A stretch of 64,000 bases of DNA from positions 248,001 through 312,000 of the forward strand of contig NZ_JAIOAP010000003.1 of NCBI RefSeq assembly GCF_021190915.1, written 5' to 3'. This DNA is from Cohnella silvisoli. Lineage in GTDB: Bacteria; Bacillota; Bacilli; Paenibacillales; Paenibacillaceae. The translations under genes and the position numbers were made by a program. Below the pieces are notes generated by a model, which saw only the letters and a list, made by a program, of their open reading frames with translations, was not told the origin of the DNA and searched no databases. This document shows, in pieces, positions 17,139-25,356 of this stretch (position 1 is the first letter of the stretch; each line of letters begins with the position of its first letter).

Positions 17139-18077
17139 ATGAATGCACCGTTATTTCGAGATCCGATCTATGACGGAGCTGCGGATCCCGTGCTGATATG
17201 GAATCGGCAGGCCGCGGAGTGGTGGATGATTTACACGAACCGCAGGGCGACGGCGGAAGGACCCCGTTTCGCATGGGTTCATGGGACCGATTTGGGTGTC
17301 GCTTCTTCTTCAGATGGCGGTGCTAATTGGGTGTACCGGGGAACGCTAACCGGACTGGAATTCGAATGGGGCCGTAATACATTCTGGGCTCCCGAAATCA
17401 TCTGGCACGGCGATCGTTATCACATGTACGTCAGCTACATCCAGGGCACTCCTCATGATTGGCCGGGACATAAGCGTGAAATCTATCATTATACGAGCCC
17501 CGATTTGCTGGAATGGACTTTCGTCTCGAAGCTTGAGCTCAGCTCTGATCGCGTTATCGATGCTTGCGTTTACCCATTGCCGGATGGGCGATTTCGCATG
17601 TGGTACAAGGATGAGGCGAATGGTTCCGCTACTTATGCGGCGGACAGCGACGACCTCTACGAATGGCGGGTCGTTGGACCCGTTATTGAAGGTCGTGGGC
17701 ATGAGGGACCTAACGTTTTTCGCTTCAAAGGCACCTACTGGATGATTGTTGACGAATGGAGAGGGCAGGGGGTTTATCGTTCCGATGATTTGGAATCCTG
17801 GGAGCGCAACGGGATGATTCTTGATCGGCCGGGTACGAGGAAAGACGACGAAACGATCGGATTACATGCGGATGTGGTGGTACAGGGAGACAATGCTTAT
17901 GTGTTCTATTTCACGCATCCGGGTCGCAAGGGGGCTTTGGATCAAGTCGAACAAGAGCAATCATATGCAACCCGAAGATCCTCCATTCAGGCAGCCCGGT
18001 TAGATGTAATAGATGGTTTTCTCGTATGTGATCGGGATGAATCTCTTGAATTGAAGCTTGATCCGGATACGGATTAG
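17139..18077 (+). CDS. Glycoside hydrolase, family 43/32-like five-bladed propeller
   Basis: 312 residues, no signal peptide, so it should act in the cytoplasm on imported oligosaccharides. The fold has short repeated blade motifs: DGAADPVLIWN (likely catalytic base Asp in the first blade), WAPEIIWHGDRYHMYVS, VIDACVYPLPDGRFRMWYKD (central Asp) and GHEGPNVFRFKGTYWMIVD, whose Glu is a candidate acid. These match the general layout of the GH43/GH32/GH117 superfamily, but I cannot assign the family or substrate exactly. It is the last gene of the transporter operon, has a GGAGG-type ribosome binding site, and is closed by a terminator. Confidence 0.82.
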   Translation: MNAPLFRDPIYDGAADPVLIWNRQAAEWWMIYTNRRATAEGPRFAWVHGTDLGVASSSDGGANWVYRGTLTGLEFEWGRNTFWAPEIIWHGDRYHMYVSYIQGTPHDWPGHKREIYHYTSPDLLEWTFVSKLELSSDRVIDACVYPLPDGRFRMWYKDEANGSATYAADSDDLYEWRVVGPVIEGRGHEGPNVFRFKGTYWMIVDEWRGQGVYRSDDLESWERNGMILDRPGTRKDDETIGLHADVVVQGDNAYVFYFTHPGRKGALDQVEQEQSYATRRSSIQAARLDVIDGFLVCDRDESLELKLDPDTD

Positions 18078-18082
18078 CAGAA

Positions 18083-18132
18083 AAAAGAGGCTTTCTCTTA
18101 TGGGATTAACCCGGGAGAAAGTCTCTTTATTT
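18083..18132 (+). terminator. Terminator of the transporter-glycosidase operon
   Basis: AAAGAGGCTTTCTC pairs with GAGAAAGTCTCTTT (one mismatch) and is followed by ATTTG. It starts 5 bases after the stop codon. Confidence 0.75.
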
Positions 18133-18230
18133 GTTCGGAAAACCAAACACCGGCATTAAATTAAGAGCTATAAATCTACCGGCCATAAAAGCCTGGCTTT
18201 GTTACGCGCGGTTGGTGCGACCCACTGAGC

Positions 18231-18410
18231 CAGAGTTACTCGGTTTTTCCGTCTAACTCCCCGCTATTGGGCCTGCTGAGGTAGAATTACTCGGTTTTTC
18301 CGTCTAACTCCCCGCTATTGGGCCTGCTGAACCAGAATTACTCGGTTTTTTCGTCTAACTCCCCGCTATTGGGCCCTCTCCTGAGGAATTAATCGATTAT
18401 TTCGCGTTAC
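18231..18410. repeat. 51-bp palindromic tandem repeat, family B (3 clear units and one degenerate)
   Basis: The marker TTACTCGG falls at 18236, 18287 and 18338, exactly 51 bp apart, and a decayed version (TTAATCG) at 18389 keeps the phase. Unit 1 contains the imperfect hairpin GAGTTA-N2-CGG-TTTTT-CCG-N2-TAACTC, followed by CCCCGCTATTGGGCCTGCTGA. The sequence is unrelated to family A at 10.2 kb but has the same period. The stretch 18133-18230 before it holds nothing I recognise. Confidence 0.9.
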
Positions 18411-18640
18411 CGTCACCGCCATGAATGAAAATGGGCACGTACGCATGCTTTTATTCTTCTCGCAAACTGGGAAAAAAGAGAATAGAACAGAGCAAAAGAC
18501 GGTGGAGTATTGGTTAATCCGTCGAGTAACCTGTCTTATTGCAGTTTCGAGAGCCGCCCATTGTCTGCCAAAGACGCGTATAAACTCTCCTAAATTTAGC
18601 TGCATGGTCTGTTCTAATTTTATGTTAGAAGGTGTTTGAG
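18411..18640 (+). ncRNA. Candidate IS110 left-end non-coding region (bridge RNA position)
   Basis: In characterised IS110-group elements a structured bridge RNA is made from the non-coding end upstream of the recombinase. This stretch occupies that position, and its short open frames have no protein-like features. It is proposed from location only; I did not identify the target- and donor-binding loops. Confidence 0.35.
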
Positions 18641-19876
18641 ATGGATGCGGTTCGAAAAGTTTGTGCTGGCTTGGATGTGCATCAGAAGAATGTTGTTGCC
18701 TGTATTCTTACAGGACCCCTGGAGGGCAAACCAACTCCTATCATTCAGTCTTTCGGCACAACAACGCGTGAATTGCTGGAACTACAGGACTGGTTGGAGG
18801 AACACGAATGCCGGGATGTAGCGATGGAGAGCACAGGCGTACTGTGGAAACCCGTGTGGAACATCCTAGAGTCTACGTGTGAGCTAGTGCTTGCCAATCC
18901 ACAGCATATCAAGAATTTGCCCGGTCGCAAAACCGATATCAGGGATGCACAGTGGATCGCACAACTCCACCGCTGTGGACTGATTGAACCGAGCATGGTT
19001 CCTCAGAGAGAAGTCCGTGAGCTTCGGGACAAGACCCGTTATCGCCGCAAACTAGTACAAAATGCAACCGCAGAGAAGAATCGGATTCATAAGATTCTTC
19101 AGGATGCCAACATCAAGCTTACTTCGTTCATCACCGATTTGTTCGGCGTATCCGGGCGTGCTTTGTTAAACAGGCTAATCGACGGTGAGGTGCTGGAGGA
19201 AGCGGAAGTACGCACGCTGGTGAAGGCCCGGCTTAAAGGTAAAGTCCCCCTACTAATGGATGCGCTGAACGGTAAACTGCTGAAACATCACCGCGAGATG
19301 ATCCAGTATCACATGGAGCACCTGACCTTTCTCGAAGCAAAAATTGGGCGGCTTGAAGAGAACATTCAGGTACTTGTAGAGCCTTATCACGAAGAGGTGA
19401 GATTGTTAGACACGATTCCTGGCATCGAAGAAATCGGCGCGATAACGCTTCTGGCTGAAATTAGCCCAAATGTTGCCGAGAAGTTTCCATCTGATGCCAG
19501 GCTGGCATCCTGGGTTGGTGTATGTCCGGGCAACAATGAGAGTGCCGGAATAAAAAAAAATGCCAAATCACGTAATGGGAACAAACACGCTAAAAGCATC
19601 CTATGTCAAGCTGCCTGGGCCAACGCCAAGAGCAATAGTCGTATCGGGGAATATTTTAGACGAATACGAAAACGTCGAGGCGAACAAAAGGCCGCAGTCG
19701 CCACGTCGCATCTCATACTCAGAATCGCCTACGCAATGCTAAAGGATCGAATTGAGTATAAACACATCGAACCGTCTATTTTTCAAATCCCGACCGAAAA
19801 AATGACCGAGCGTTTAACGAACCAATTGAAACTGTTGGGATATGAAGTGGAGCTAAGGCCTACAGGCACCCATTAA
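18641..19876 (+). CDS. IS110-family transposase (DEDD recombinase)
   Basis: 411 residues from the ATG at 18641, with GAAGG 8 bases upstream; an in-frame GTG lies 9 bases earlier. The N-terminal RuvC-like DEDD domain shows CAGLDVHQKNVVACI (first Asp), VAMESTGVLWKPVW (Glu) and LPGRKTDIRDAQWIAQL (last two Asp). After a coiled linker, the C-terminal Transposase_20 domain shows LDTIPGIEEIGAITLLAEI, LASWVGVCPGNNESAGI (with the conserved Ser) and RNGNKHAKSILCQAAWANAK. All motifs are present and the length is normal, so it is probably active. A run of nine A at about 19551 lies inside the frame and could cause slippage. Confidence 0.95.
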   Translation: MDAVRKVCAGLDVHQKNVVACILTGPLEGKPTPIIQSFGTTTRELLELQDWLEEHECRDVAMESTGVLWKPVWNILESTCELVLANPQHIKNLPGRKTDIRDAQWIAQLHRCGLIEPSMVPQREVRELRDKTRYRRKLVQNATAEKNRIHKILQDANIKLTSFITDLFGVSGRALLNRLIDGEVLEEAEVRTLVKARLKGKVPLLMDALNGKLLKHHREMIQYHMEHLTFLEAKIGRLEENIQVLVEPYHEEVRLLDTIPGIEEIGAITLLAEISPNVAEKFPSDARLASWVGVCPGNNESAGIKKNAKSRNGNKHAKSILCQAAWANAKSNSRIGEYFRRIRKRRGEQKAAVATSHLILRIAYAMLKDRIEYKHIEPSIFQIPTEKMTERLTNQLKLLGYEVELRPTGTH

Positions 19877-20028
19877 TTTTAAAAATTCTTAAAGTCAAAT
19901 ACAGAGAGCCCCCCCCTTTTTTTGCCTTCTCGCATCCTTCATTTTCGTATAAACTCCCGACTGCTTCCTACCTAGCTCATTTGTAAGATTGACCTTACTC
20001 CTAAGCAATAATTATCTAGAAACTCAAC

Positions 20029-21240
20029 CTATGCTTTAGACGACGCAAGCAGCAAAGCTTTATTCCCTACCGCTATAATCGCGCATGTGGCATATAACGT
20101 CGCGGACACGGTGAGCGCATATTGAACGCCGAGAAGGTCGGTTAAGCCTGCCATAAGTAAGGATGAGATGCCGAAGGTGGCGAAAGCCAAAGTCCCTTTG
20201 GCCGAAAATACCTGAGGCAGCTTGCCCGGCTCGATCCATTTCTGGCATAGGGTACGCTGGGCGATATCGCGCAGCTGGAAAGCTGGCCCCATAAGGAAGT
20301 TGAGAATCAGAGCGGCTGACGGAATCGGAATCCAGGCGAAGCTGAACGTTAGCACGCAGAAGATCAGGGAGCCGAACATGATCGTATGGCCAAGCCAGCG
20401 ATCAACGAACCTAGATAATAGGATACCGCCAAGTCCGCCGACTAACGTGCCGACAAGGAAGCTAGCGTTTATGAATCCCCACCAATCTTCGCCGCGGTGG
20501 AGGACATTCTTAACGTAGACGAGCATGACGGCTCCCGCGAAAATACCGCCTGCGAGACCTTCCAAGATCTCTAATGCGGAAATCACTCGCAGCACGGGCA
20601 AGCGCCATAGAATGACCCAGCCCTCTCGCAGCTTGTGCCAAGTCGATTGGAGTTCCGGTTGTTCAGGGTGCAGCGTAGCAGATAACCGTATGCGAGTCAT
20701 CGCAACCGCGGAGAGTGCGAAGAGAGCAAAGGTCAGCCACAAGACGGGCAACGCGCCAAGCCATACGAATACCGCCGCCCCCAAAGACCAGCCGGCAAGC
20801 CGGACTCCCTGATCAACGGTAGCGAGCAAACCATTCGCTTTGACAAGCTGATTTTCGTCGACGAGTCTGGGTACGATGGCATTTTTGGCGGGTGAAATCC
20901 AGGCTTCGAGAATGGAGATCAAGATCACGAATCCGAGTATGATGGGAGGGGATACGGGATATTGCGCGAAGTAGAGAACGACTAAACCTAACAGCAATGT
21001 GGCTTGCCCGAATTGGGCGTAAACGAGCAGAGAGCGAAGCGGGAACCGATCCAAGATCAACGGAGCAAAAAACCCGCTAATGAGATTGGCTAAGCAGCGC
21101 AGGAAAGCGACCATCGCGGTGTACGTGGCCGAACCGGTTGCCGCGTACAGCAGGGTGATCAAAGCGACGAGGTACAGGACGTCGGCAAGGCTGGCGAAGG
21201 ATTGGCCAATCCAAAGAAACCGGAACGAGTATTTATTCAT
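20029..21240 (-). CDS. Major facilitator superfamily transporter, DHA3-type exporter
   Basis: 403 residues with about 12 predicted membrane helices, beginning MNKYSFRFLWIGQSFASLAD. Motif pieces typical of the drug:H+ antiporter group with 12 helices are present: the loop between helices 2 and 3 reads LILDRFPLRSLL, and ISPAKNAIVPRLVDENQLVK is the common stretch after helix 4. The start is preceded by AGGGGG at 8 bases. It lies 24 bases after an OmpR-type regulator gene on the same strand, so regulator and exporter probably form an operon. Export of a drug or small metabolite is inferred from the family. Confidence 0.88.
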   Translation of the reverse strand: MNKYSFRFLWIGQSFASLADVLYLVALITLLYAATGSATYTAMVAFLRCLANLISGFFAPLILDRFPLRSLLVYAQFGQATLLLGLVVLYFAQYPVSPPIILGFVILISILEAWISPAKNAIVPRLVDENQLVKANGLLATVDQGVRLAGWSLGAAVFVWLGALPVLWLTFALFALSAVAMTRIRLSATLHPEQPELQSTWHKLREGWVILWRLPVLRVISALEILEGLAGGIFAGAVMLVYVKNVLHRGEDWWGFINASFLVGTLVGGLGGILLSRFVDRWLGHTIMFGSLIFCVLTFSFAWIPIPSAALILNFLMGPAFQLRDIAQRTLCQKWIEPGKLPQVFSAKGTLAFATFGISSLLMAGLTDLLGVQYALTVSATLYATCAIIAVGNKALLLASSKA

Positions 21241-21264
21241 GGTAAATAACCCCCTGTTTCCCGT

Positions 21265-21954
21265 TCAACCGCCTTGGCTGGCATAAAATTGGTATCCCGT
21301 TCCTCGCAGCGTTCTGATTTCTCCTTCTTCGGGAGGCCAGTGCAGCAGTATTTTGCGCAGCCGTTTGATTGCCAGATCTACCGCACGGTCGCTGCCCTCA
21401 TAGTCGATTCCCCATACTCTCTCGATTAACTGCTCACGATGGAAAATTTGATTCGGATGCTCCGCAAGGAACAAGAAGAGGCCCAAATCCCTTGGATTAA
21501 TCGTCAAGCTTGCCCCGTTTAGGTAAACGGCTCGCGATTTAAAGTCGATTTTCATGCTTCCGGAATGCTTGTATCCCTCGGTGACGTAGGATTGCGTTGG
21601 CCTTCTTAGCACGGCTTGGATCCGGGCAATCACTTCTTCAGGCTCGAAAGGCTTCGAAATATAATCATCAGCCCCTTCGTTCAACCCATGCAAGCGATCG
21701 CTAATATCGCTTTTGGCGGTTAGCATAATAACGGGACAAGAGCTTAAACGGCGAATTTCGCTTAATACATCCCAGCCATTCATTGTCGGCAGCATGACGT
21801 CGAGGAGAACGAGCGCGGGTTGAACAACTTTGAACTGTTCCAAAGCTTCTTGGCCATCTGCGCATATGACGCAATGAAATGAGGCTTTCCTTATATATGC
21901 GGCTAAAACGCGGGAAATCGCGGGTTCATCTTCGACGATCAGAATCGTTTTCAT
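21265..21954 (-). CDS. Response regulator, OmpR/PhoB family
   Basis: 229 residues from the ATG at 21954 (GGAGG 7 bases upstream; an earlier in-frame start lacks a site). The receiver domain has E8-D9 and predicted phospho-acceptor Asp52 in LVLLDVMLP, a TAKSDISDR switch region and the conserved Lys in YISKPFEPEEV. The C-terminal winged helix has INPRDLGLFLFLAEHPNQIF, REQLIERVWG and RGTGYQF at its end. No histidine kinase gene adjoins it; the neighbour downstream is the exporter it may control. A 7-7-7 inverted repeat in its upstream region (22032-22052) is a candidate binding site. Confidence 0.92.
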   Translation of the reverse strand: MKTILIVEDEPAISRVLAAYIRKASFHCVICADGQEALEQFKVVQPALVLLDVMLPTMNGWDVLSEIRRLSSCPVIMLTAKSDISDRLHGLNEGADDYISKPFEPEEVIARIQAVLRRPTQSYVTEGYKHSGSMKIDFKSRAVYLNGASLTINPRDLGLFLFLAEHPNQIFHREQLIERVWGIDYEGSDRAVDLAIKRLRKILLHWPPEEGEIRTLRGTGYQFYASQGG

Positions 21955-22031
21955 GATCCATCCTCCAAGTAAGAGGCTCAGTGTATCCAATCCTCTAAAT
22001 TATACCAATATAAATCGCCAGTGTGTCAGGC

Positions 22032-22052
22032 AGATGTCTGCTCCGGACATCT
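22032..22052. promoter_or_regulatory. Inverted repeat in the divergent intergenic region
   Basis: AGATGTC-TGCTCCG-GACATCT: perfect 7-base arms 7 apart, between the minus-strand regulator and the plus-strand anchored protein. A TTGACT follows at 22055-22060. It could be an operator, but this is not proven by sequence alone. Confidence 0.4.
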
Positions 22053-22111
22053 TCTTGACTTATTGTTAGAATAAATTAACCTCATTAGGGATTAGGAGTG
22101 GGGAGAAAATG

Positions 22112-23149
22112 ATGAAATTGAAGTTGGCGGCGTTAATCGGAATCATCGTTCTTGGAGTTTTGTACTATTACATTGACCCGCTGAAAGAGCAATCGGCGAC
22201 GACGGGTTCTCAATCGACAAAGTCCCCGCAATCGAATTCATCCTCGAAATCGCCCCCCTCCGCAACGGGTAATTTACAAGGAGTAAGATTCACGAAAGGT
22301 CTCGCGAAGGTGACGAATCCGGGAATTGTAAGCTGTAAAGGCGGACGGGTGAGCGCATTGGGGGAAATAACATCGGAGGACGGATCGAAGTGGGTCGTGC
22401 CTTCGAATGTGAACTTGTCTTTGAACGATGCTTCGGATTTATCGAATCGCTGTACGGGAGTTGAGTACAAAAACATTGCGGACGTCGATTTGTATTCCAT
22501 TCCAGTGGTTGAGATCGACTCGGACGGCGTGATCATCACCGGTTATATTTTTGCGGACAATTATTTCGAGTTATACGTGAACGGTAAGCCAGTGGCTAAG
22601 GACCCCGTTCCCTTCACGCCATTCAACGCTTCAATCGTGCGGTTCAAGGCTAAATATCCAATGACTTACGCGATAAAAGCGGTAGATTGGGAGGAAAACC
22701 TGGGTGTCGGTACGGAGGATAACCGCGGGAATAAGTACCACTTCGGCGATGCAGGTTTCGTTGGCGTTTTTAGCGACGGAACCGTAACGGATGAAAGCTG
22801 GAAAGCGCAAAATTATTACATTGCACCGTTAATGAGCAAAGAGGATGTCGTCATTGAGATTAAAGACGGGAAAGAGGTGCGCGCCGCTTCGAACTATTCC
22901 GAGCCTCCAGCTTGCGATGCAAATTGTTATGCGGCCCACTTCGCCATTCCGGACAATTGGTTTGCCGTGGATTTCGATGACTCGACCTGGCCGAACGCGT
23001 GGACTTACTCGGAAGATGCCGTCGGAGTAGATAACAAGAGCGAATATACGAATTTCCGCGATGAGTTCGGCAAAGGGAAATTCATATGGACGAACAATCT
23101 CAATCTAGATAACGAGATTCTGCTTCGTCATACGGTCCAGGGGAAGTAG
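22112..23149 (+). CDS. Membrane-anchored extracytoplasmic protein of unknown function
   Basis: 345 residues; GGGGAG sits 6 bases before the ATG at 22112. An N-terminal helix (LAALIGIIVLGVLYYYIDPL) is followed by a Ser/Lys/Pro/Gln-rich spacer to about residue 55, so the body should sit outside the membrane. The body has two regions: one with IVSCKGGRVSALGEI and YSIPVVEIDSDGVIITGYI, and a second with paired cysteines (PPACDANCYAAHF) and FAVDFDDSTWPNAWTYSEDA, which resembles the galactose-binding-like jelly roll found beside many glycosidases. I do not recognise a named family. It is followed by another exported protein gene. Confidence 0.7.
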   Translation: MKLKLAALIGIIVLGVLYYYIDPLKEQSATTGSQSTKSPQSNSSSKSPPSATGNLQGVRFTKGLAKVTNPGIVSCKGGRVSALGEITSEDGSKWVVPSNVNLSLNDASDLSNRCTGVEYKNIADVDLYSIPVVEIDSDGVIITGYIFADNYFELYVNGKPVAKDPVPFTPFNASIVRFKAKYPMTYAIKAVDWEENLGVGTEDNRGNKYHFGDAGFVGVFSDGTVTDESWKAQNYYIAPLMSKEDVVIEIKDGKEVRAASNYSEPPACDANCYAAHFAIPDNWFAVDFDDSTWPNAWTYSEDAVGVDNKSEYTNFRDEFGKGKFIWTNNLNLDNEILLRHTVQGK

Positions 23150-23243
23150 GATGATACAATCGGGTGAAGGAATACATTTTTGCAACATATTGGTGGATAT
23201 TTCCGTTAAGTAGATAAAATAAACCCTACTAGCGGAGGGACTC

Positions 23244-23909
23244 ATGAAAAGCTTGTTGTGTTTAATATGCGCTGTACTCATCTTGACTGGCTGTAATTCC
23301 GTCCAAAACGTCGGTGACACGCAATCGATTCCAACGGTTGAATCGGCGAAAGTGAATGCAATGCCTTCATCAAGTCCGGTAGAAGGATTAGAGGCGATTC
23401 AGCAAACGATAAACGAGCATTGGAAAGAAATCGGACGCCGACAGTCCATTGCGCTCCAATCGTCCGGTGCCGGGAAAGACTCGATTGAGATAGTCATCCG
23501 CAGTTTCGGAGACTTCGAGCGCATATTATCGAAGGCGGATATCGGGGCTTTTAAGAAGTCGCTATTCGAGCTTGCGGGCAAGGAGTTCCCTTTAGAGCTT
23601 TCCGTCTTGGAGTGCTGCACGGGAAAACCCAACGTTACGGGAAAGATTACCGATGTGGACACGGAGGAAAATCGGATTTTAGTCATTAACGAGAAGGAGA
23701 AAAACGGGGATTCGGACGATCCGGTCGCGGATTGGGTCGGTCTAACGGAGGACGGCAAAGTATTCGCGGATGGACTAGAAATATCGTCGATTTTTGATTC
23801 CTCGCTTATCGGCAAAGAGGTGAAGGCATAGACGACCGGTCTCGTGCTTACTTCGTATCCAGGTCAAGTGTCGGCCATTAAAGTAGTTTTGAATGAGCCC
23901 GGGAGTTAG
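23244..23909 (+). pseudogene. DUF3221-like lipoprotein gene with premature TAG
   Basis: Starts MKSLLCLICAVLILTGC, a lipoprotein signal with lipobox LTGC, after GGAGGG. The C-terminal third (NVTGKITDVDTEENRILVINE, then a later SLIGKEVKA) has the beta-barrel pattern I associate with DUF3221/YobA-type lipoproteins. The frame stops at TAG 23829-23831, but the same frame continues TTGLVLTSYPGQVSAIKVVL to a TAG at 23907-23909. In that family VKVW.TG....SYPAQ..A is the usual ending, so the TAG very likely replaces a TGG Trp codon. Without the nonsense codon the protein would be about 221 residues. The shortened 195-residue product may still fold partly. Its function in the family is unknown. Confidence 0.7.
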
Positions 23910-23934
23910 CTTCAACGAATTTATAAGGTGACAG

Positions 23935-23977
23935 AGTACGTGGATTGGGGAGATAGGCTCCTTGTTCACGTACTTTT
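23935..23977 (+). terminator. Terminator after the DUF3221-like gene
   Basis: AGTACGTG pairs with CACGTACT, with an inner GGAG / CTCC pair, followed by TTTTG. Its right arm (TTGTTCACGTACTTTT) closely resembles that of the terminator at 43663-43713. Confidence 0.7.
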
Positions 23978-24052
23978 GCGTTCATTAGGAGGAATGTTTT
24001 AGAGAAGCCCTACTATTTTCCTATCATCTCAACAAAAATCGACGGGATAGCT

Positions 24053-24083
24053 TTGCAAAAGTTGAGTTCATAAAGTATACTTT
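24053..24083 (+). promoter_or_regulatory. Promoter and overlapping operator of the GntR-type gene
   Basis: TTGCAA (24053-24058), a 17-base spacer and TATACT (24076-24081) form a good sigma-A promoter. The 12-base perfect palindrome AAAGTATACTTT (24072-24083) covers the -10 box, so a dimeric repressor bound there would block RNA polymerase. The same palindrome core recurs at the ABC operon promoter. Confidence 0.75.
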
Positions 24084-24112
24084 GAGTGTAACGGGGGGGA
24101 GCGATCATCGTC

Positions 24113-25228
24113 ATTAAAATCGATAAACGTCCTATGTACCAATATATCGTGGATGATTTCAAAGAGAAAATCATGAAGGGTGAAATATCCGGCGAAGAGC
24201 CGATCCCTTCTCAGCTCGAACTCGCCAAACTATACCAAACGAGCGAGATTACGTCTCGTCGCGCGTTGACGGAACTGGCCAGCGAAGGGCTGATCTACCG
24301 TGTGAGGGGCAAAGGCTCCTTCATCAACAAAGATTATATGGACCGAGCAAACGCTAAGGAATCAAAGATTCATACGATTTATTTGGTGTACCATACCATC
24401 CCCATAGAGCTATTCAATCATGGCTTTTTCGGCGATTTACTGCGCGGTCTCCATGAGAAATGCGAGGAAAATCAGGTCGCTTTCCAGATGTGGGACATTG
24501 AGAAGAAGGGGGGCTTGCCGCCGGATGCCGATCATTCCGGATGGGTGCTGTTGCCGACTCCGATTGAAACGGAATACGTATCGGCCGACATCGTCGCGGG
24601 CTGGAAGCAGGAAAACCGCAGATTCGTAACCGCCCATTTCTACTTCCCGCATCTTCAAATCCCTTATGTCATTGTGGATAATATGACGGGCGGCTACTTG
24701 GCGACCCAGCATCTGCTGTCCATCGGCCACAGACGCATAGGCATCGTCCTGACGGGGAATTCCCCTGTGGAGATTAACCAAGAATTTTCGCTTCGTCTCC
24801 AAGGCTACAAGCTTGCCCTCTCGCAGTACAAAGTAGGCTTCGATCCGTCTCTAGTCGTCGTCATCGAAGGCGTTAAGGAGGATTCCGAATCGGGGGCGCA
24901 AGGTTTCGATCGGCTTATGGATCTGGACGAGCCTCCGACCGCAGTATTCATGAGCAGTGATTTCAAGGCGATAGGAGCTTTGCATGCCGCGGAACGAAGA
25001 GGGCTGGATGTTCCGGGTGACGTCAGCCTCGTTGGGTACGATGACTTGTTCGTCAGCAGCTTTGTCCATCCCGGACTCACTACCGTCAATCAGAACACGT
25101 ATTTGGTTGGAAAAAGAGCTGTCGAGTTGTTATTGGATTGGGAAAACGGGGGAGCATCCGGCTTCAAGAAGGATGAAATCGTGCCTAGCTTGATCATCCG
25201 GGACAGCACGGCGGAATGGATTCCGTAA
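24113..25228 (+). CDS. GntR-type HTH regulator with LacI-type sugar-binding domain (AraR-like architecture)
   Basis: About 371 residues. N-terminal winged helix of the GntR class: MYQYIVDDFKEKIMKGEI, then PIPSQLELAKLYQTSEITSR and a wing ending RVRGKGSFI. The remainder is a periplasmic-binding-protein-like effector domain as in LacI/AraR: DNMTGGYLATQHLLSIGHRR, DEPPTAVFMSSDFKAIGAL and VSLVGYDDL. The start is unusual. The first ATG (24134) has no ribosome binding site and would remove the first residues of the domain. GGGGGGGAG at 24093-24101 instead points to a rare ATT at 24113 (giving IKIDKRPMYQY..) or ATC at 24107. It probably represses itself and the ABC operon through AAGTATACTT sites and is released by an imported sugar. 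Confidence 0.88.
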   Translation: MKIDKRPMYQYIVDDFKEKIMKGEISGEEPIPSQLELAKLYQTSEITSRRALTELASEGLIYRVRGKGSFINKDYMDRANAKESKIHTIYLVYHTIPIELFNHGFFGDLLRGLHEKCEENQVAFQMWDIEKKGGLPPDADHSGWVLLPTPIETEYVSADIVAGWKQENRRFVTAHFYFPHLQIPYVIVDNMTGGYLATQHLLSIGHRRIGIVLTGNSPVEINQEFSLRLQGYKLALSQYKVGFDPSLVVVIEGVKEDSESGAQGFDRLMDLDEPPTAVFMSSDFKAIGALHAAERRGLDVPGDVSLVGYDDLFVSSFVHPGLTTVNQNTYLVGKRAVELLLDWENGGASGFKKDEIVPSLIIRDSTAEWIP

Positions 25229-25289
25229 ATTTGATGTCGCCTGATTTGGCGAAGGGGTGCGAGCAATCGCGCTTCTTTTTATTTTTCTC

Positions 25290-25339
25290 TTGAACATTCC
25301 CTGATCAAAGTATATATTATATAGTGTAAGTATACTTTT
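25290..25339 (+). promoter_or_regulatory. Promoter of the ABC operon with two operator-like sites
   Basis: TTGAAC (25290-25295), 17 bases, TATATT (25313-25318) form the promoter. AAGTATACTT at 25328-25337 lies on the expected transcription start, and a degenerate copy AAAGTATATATT (25308-25319) overlaps the -10 box. The match to the operator on the regulator's own promoter links the two transcription units. Confidence 0.75.
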
Positions 25340-25356
25340 AATAGAGGAGAGGTCAG

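Larger units (their letters stand above)
18401..19960 (+). mobile_element. IS110-family insertion sequence (ends approximate)
   Basis: An IS110-type transposase gene with a gene-free leader of about 230 bases upstream and a short tail downstream. IS110 elements lack terminal inverted repeats, so the ends cannot be fixed by eye. CGTATAAACTC occurs at 18577-18587 and again at 19946-19956, on either side of the transposase gene, and could be an end-related direct repeat. The left edge abuts the family B palindromic repeat array, a type of site that some IS110 members are known to target. Confidence 0.6.

Noticed and set aside
9900..18176. Shared 12-mer GAGCTATAAATC at 9900 and 18165 near the two repeat arrays
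   Set aside because: Matches of this length are expected by chance in a window of this size.
18421..18639. Small protein upstream of the IS110 transposase
   Set aside because: Composition is not protein-like; the place fits the element's non-coding end.
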